A stretch of 64,000 nt of DNA, taken from the NCBI GenBank assembly GCA_004293935.1, contig RDZH01000012.1, positions 124,001-188,000 of the forward strand, written 5' to 3'. Each line of letters starts with the position of its first letter. Positions within the stretch are counted from its first letter, which is position 1. The DNA comes from Alphaproteobacteria bacterium (GTDB lineage: Bacteria > Pseudomonadota > Alphaproteobacteria > Rickettsiales > UBA998). The position numbers and the translations under genes were made by a program. Shown in pieces: positions 62,458 through 64,000 of this stretch. Below the pieces are notes generated by a model. That model ran no database searches, was not told the DNA's origin, and saw only the letters and a program-made list of their open reading frames with translations.

Positions 62458-63129
62458 ATGAAAGATTTAGAACTCAATAAAATTGCTGCAGCCATCTTTT
62501 TTACTGGCGTAACTGCCCTAGCGATTAGCCTGACGGTTGAAGGACTCTATGGTAGCGGGCATGGTGCGCATGGTGAGGAAGAACGGGGCTATAAGATTGA
62601 TGTTGTGGAAGAAGCTGGGGCAGGGGGCGGATCTGCAGAAGAAGCGAAGCCGATTGAAATAGCACAATTTTTTGCTGCTGCATCTGCTGAAAAAGGTGCG
62701 AATCTCTCCAAAGCATGTGCAAGTTGCCATAGCCTTGATAAGGGCGGAGCGCACAAGGTTGGCCCAGCATTGTGGGGGTTGGTGAATGCGAAAGTTGCAC
62801 GTCATGCCGATTATTCCTATTCAACCGCGATGGCGGGGCATGGTGGTGAATGGACGTTCCAAGCACTCTCTGAATTCCTTGAAAAGCCTAAGAAATATAT
62901 TGCAGGTACGAAAATGGCCTATGCAGGGATGAAGAAGCCCGAAGATCGCGCCTCTTTGCTTGCCTATTTAGCAACTCTGAATGATAGCCCTGTGCCATTG
63001 CCGCAAGCTGCGCCTCAAGCTGAGGCTGCACCCGTAGAGGAAGCTCCAGCGGAATCTGCACCTACTACGCCTCCTGCGGTTGATGCTGCAGCACCCACGG
63101 AAGAACCTGTTCCTGCTCCTGCGCAATAA
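62458..63129 (+). CDS. Membrane-anchored cytochrome c (CycM-like)
   Basis: 223 aa. An N-terminal uncleaved anchor (IAAAIFFTGVTALAISLTV) is followed by a linker and a class I cytochrome c domain: heme-binding CASCH at 87-91, GPALWGLV, and a distal Met in GTKMAYAGM (M153 or M158). The C-terminal 45 residues are Pro/Ala/Glu-rich. It is likely an electron carrier from the bc1 complex to a terminal oxidase. Confidence 0.92.
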   Translation: MKDLELNKIAAAIFFTGVTALAISLTVEGLYGSGHGAHGEEERGYKIDVVEEAGAGGGSAEEAKPIEIAQFFAAASAEKGANLSKACASCHSLDKGGAHKVGPALWGLVNAKVARHADYSYSTAMAGHGGEWTFQALSEFLEKPKKYIAGTKMAYAGMKKPEDRASLLAYLATLNDSPVPLPQAAPQAEAAPVEEAPAESAPTTPPAVDAAAPTEEPVPAPAQ

Positions 63130-63145
63130 TATAGTGCTGTTGCTT

Positions 63146-63886
63146 TCAACGGCACATAACGGCAAGGGAAGGGGGGCTATCTGATCGTTCTGTATGGCGA
63201 TCTAGGCTTTTGATCATGCGGGTGAAGGGTAGGCACACTTCTTCCCCATCATGCTGTATTTGTAGAAAAAAGCGCGACATGCCTGCATGTTCTGGTTGGA
63301 TATGAAAGCGCAAGCACGATACATCATCCGTGGGCATGGGGTGTGTATGGATGAAATGTTTGCCATCTGCACTGAAGCCTGCCATATGTGCTTTCGCGCC
63401 CATAATATCATCCAACTGCGTAATGGGATTGCCTTGAGCATCGGTTAAGCGGATCTGTATTTCGGTGGATGTGCCTTGCTGCAAGGGCGCATCTGCTGCG
63501 TCGAACCATTGCGCGTGGATATTGCCCATCTGCGCATTCTTGGATGGTGTGAGCGTGGGCATGAAGGATATGGCAGATGCATGGGGAAGATCAAGTTTGA
63601 TGCGATCAGCATGGTCATTGCCTTGGCGCGTAAATTCTACCCACACACTATAGGGCTGGTTGCTGTGGGGCGTAAAGTGAAAGGCGTAGACCCCATCTTC
63701 TTGCGTGGGAGTGGGGTGGATATGCTGATAATCTTTGAGTGAGTGATCGATAACAAACAGATGCACTTTGCGCGTATGGGTAGTTTCGATGAGGGCATCG
63801 CTTAAAGGGCTGCCCGTGTGGGGATCAGATAGGATGAATCGTCCATCATAGGGTATGTTTGCGTGGGTTGTGTGCAATGCTTCCAT
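63146..63886 (-). CDS. Hypothetical His-rich two-domain protein
   Basis: 246 aa, family not certain. Two similar beta-rich units are seen: one with VHLFVIDHSLKDYQHIHP (about 41-58), the other with GAKAHMAGFSADGKHFIHTHP (about 163-183). Similar HLFxVxxxxxxFxHxHP motifs occur in proteins encoded near heavy-metal transport genes, with the histidines possibly metal-binding. No signal peptide or membrane helix is obvious. It is convergent with the cytochrome gene, 16 bases apart. Confidence 0.6.
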   Translation of the reverse strand: MEALHTTHANIPYDGRFILSDPHTGSPLSDALIETTHTRKVHLFVIDHSLKDYQHIHPTPTQEDGVYAFHFTPHSNQPYSVWVEFTRQGNDHADRIKLDLPHASAISFMPTLTPSKNAQMGNIHAQWFDAADAPLQQGTSTEIQIRLTDAQGNPITQLDDIMGAKAHMAGFSADGKHFIHTHPMPTDDVSCLRFHIQPEHAGMSRFFLQIQHDGEEVCLPFTRMIKSLDRHTERSDSPPSLAVMCR

Positions 63887-63947
63887 CGTACATTATCATA
63901 ACAGAAATGAGAGTAAACGCAATGCTTCTTTATAGGGGGAGAATGGT

Positions 63948-64000
63948 ATGAAAGCCTATCAGACTCACTCCTTTTTGGGGAATGAGCCTAATAAACTTTT
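63948..64000 (+). CDS. Start of a gene running off the right edge
   Basis: ATG at 63948 opens a frame to the window end (MKAYQTHSFLGNEPNKL). AGGGGGAGA at about 63934-63942 is a strong candidate ribosome binding site. Too short for a call. Confidence 0.45.
   Translation, partial: MKAYQTHSFLGNEPNKL

Overview
This window comes from an alphaproteobacterial chromosome of moderate-to-low GC. The evidence is a PopZ-type polar protein, the block mnmE-mnmG-rsmG-parA-parB with aroE-coaE-dnaQ beyond it, an isoaspartate-methyltransferase-like gene next to tolC, HemJ, YqgE and a membrane-anchored cytochrome c. I cannot place it below class. Secreted RTX protein, exopolysaccharide, Tat and two-partner secretion genes argue against a strongly reduced obligate parasite.

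The window appears to span the replication origin. The gene-free stretch 26284-26697 holds an AT-rich segment and a cluster of DnaA boxes. Right of it come yejBEF, mnmE, mnmG, rsmG, parA and parB, with five perfect copies of the 16-bp parS palindrome between 31367 and 33675. PopZ, which in other alphaproteobacteria anchors ParB-parS at the pole, lies near 61.7-62.3 kb. Genes right of the origin are almost all on the + strand; those on the left are mixed.

Left arm (1-26 kb): partial iscS; a type IV-type prepilin; two flagellin-like paralogues, one with a large RTX/PA14-like insertion; a secreted GH114-like hydrolase with an RTX tail (- strand); tatA, priA; several unrecognised membrane proteins; recJ with an overlapping RelA/SpoT-domain gene; trpS; ppk and a monothiol glutaredoxin; a partner-switching module (STAS protein, anti-sigma kinase, REC-PP2C phosphatase); an orphan TpsB transporter; tRNA-Met; cysC.

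Right arm (26.7-64 kb): origin-proximal housekeeping genes, then ppsR, aroE, coaE, dnaQ, an fbpC-like ATPase, hemJ, yqgE and ygfZ. The main accessory block is a Pel exopolysaccharide cluster (42979-56382): a PelA split into separate hydrolase and deacetylase proteins, then PelB, PelD (with a c-di-GMP-binding RxxD), PelE, PelF and PelG, with no PelC. After it come pheA, pyrC, msrB, an isoaspartate-methyltransferase-like gene, tolC, popZ, a cytochrome c and a His-rich secreted-type protein.

Together the accessory genes look like a surface and biofilm toolkit: Pel synthesis and export, a freely secreted GH114-RTX enzyme that might trim a Pel-like polymer, flagellin/RTX hybrid proteins, and TolC as a possible outer-membrane exit for RTX substrates. 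Intergenic regions carry at least three repeat classes: an approximately 90-bp double-hairpin family, a roughly 150-bp long-palindrome element present twice with covarying arms, and single strong hairpins.
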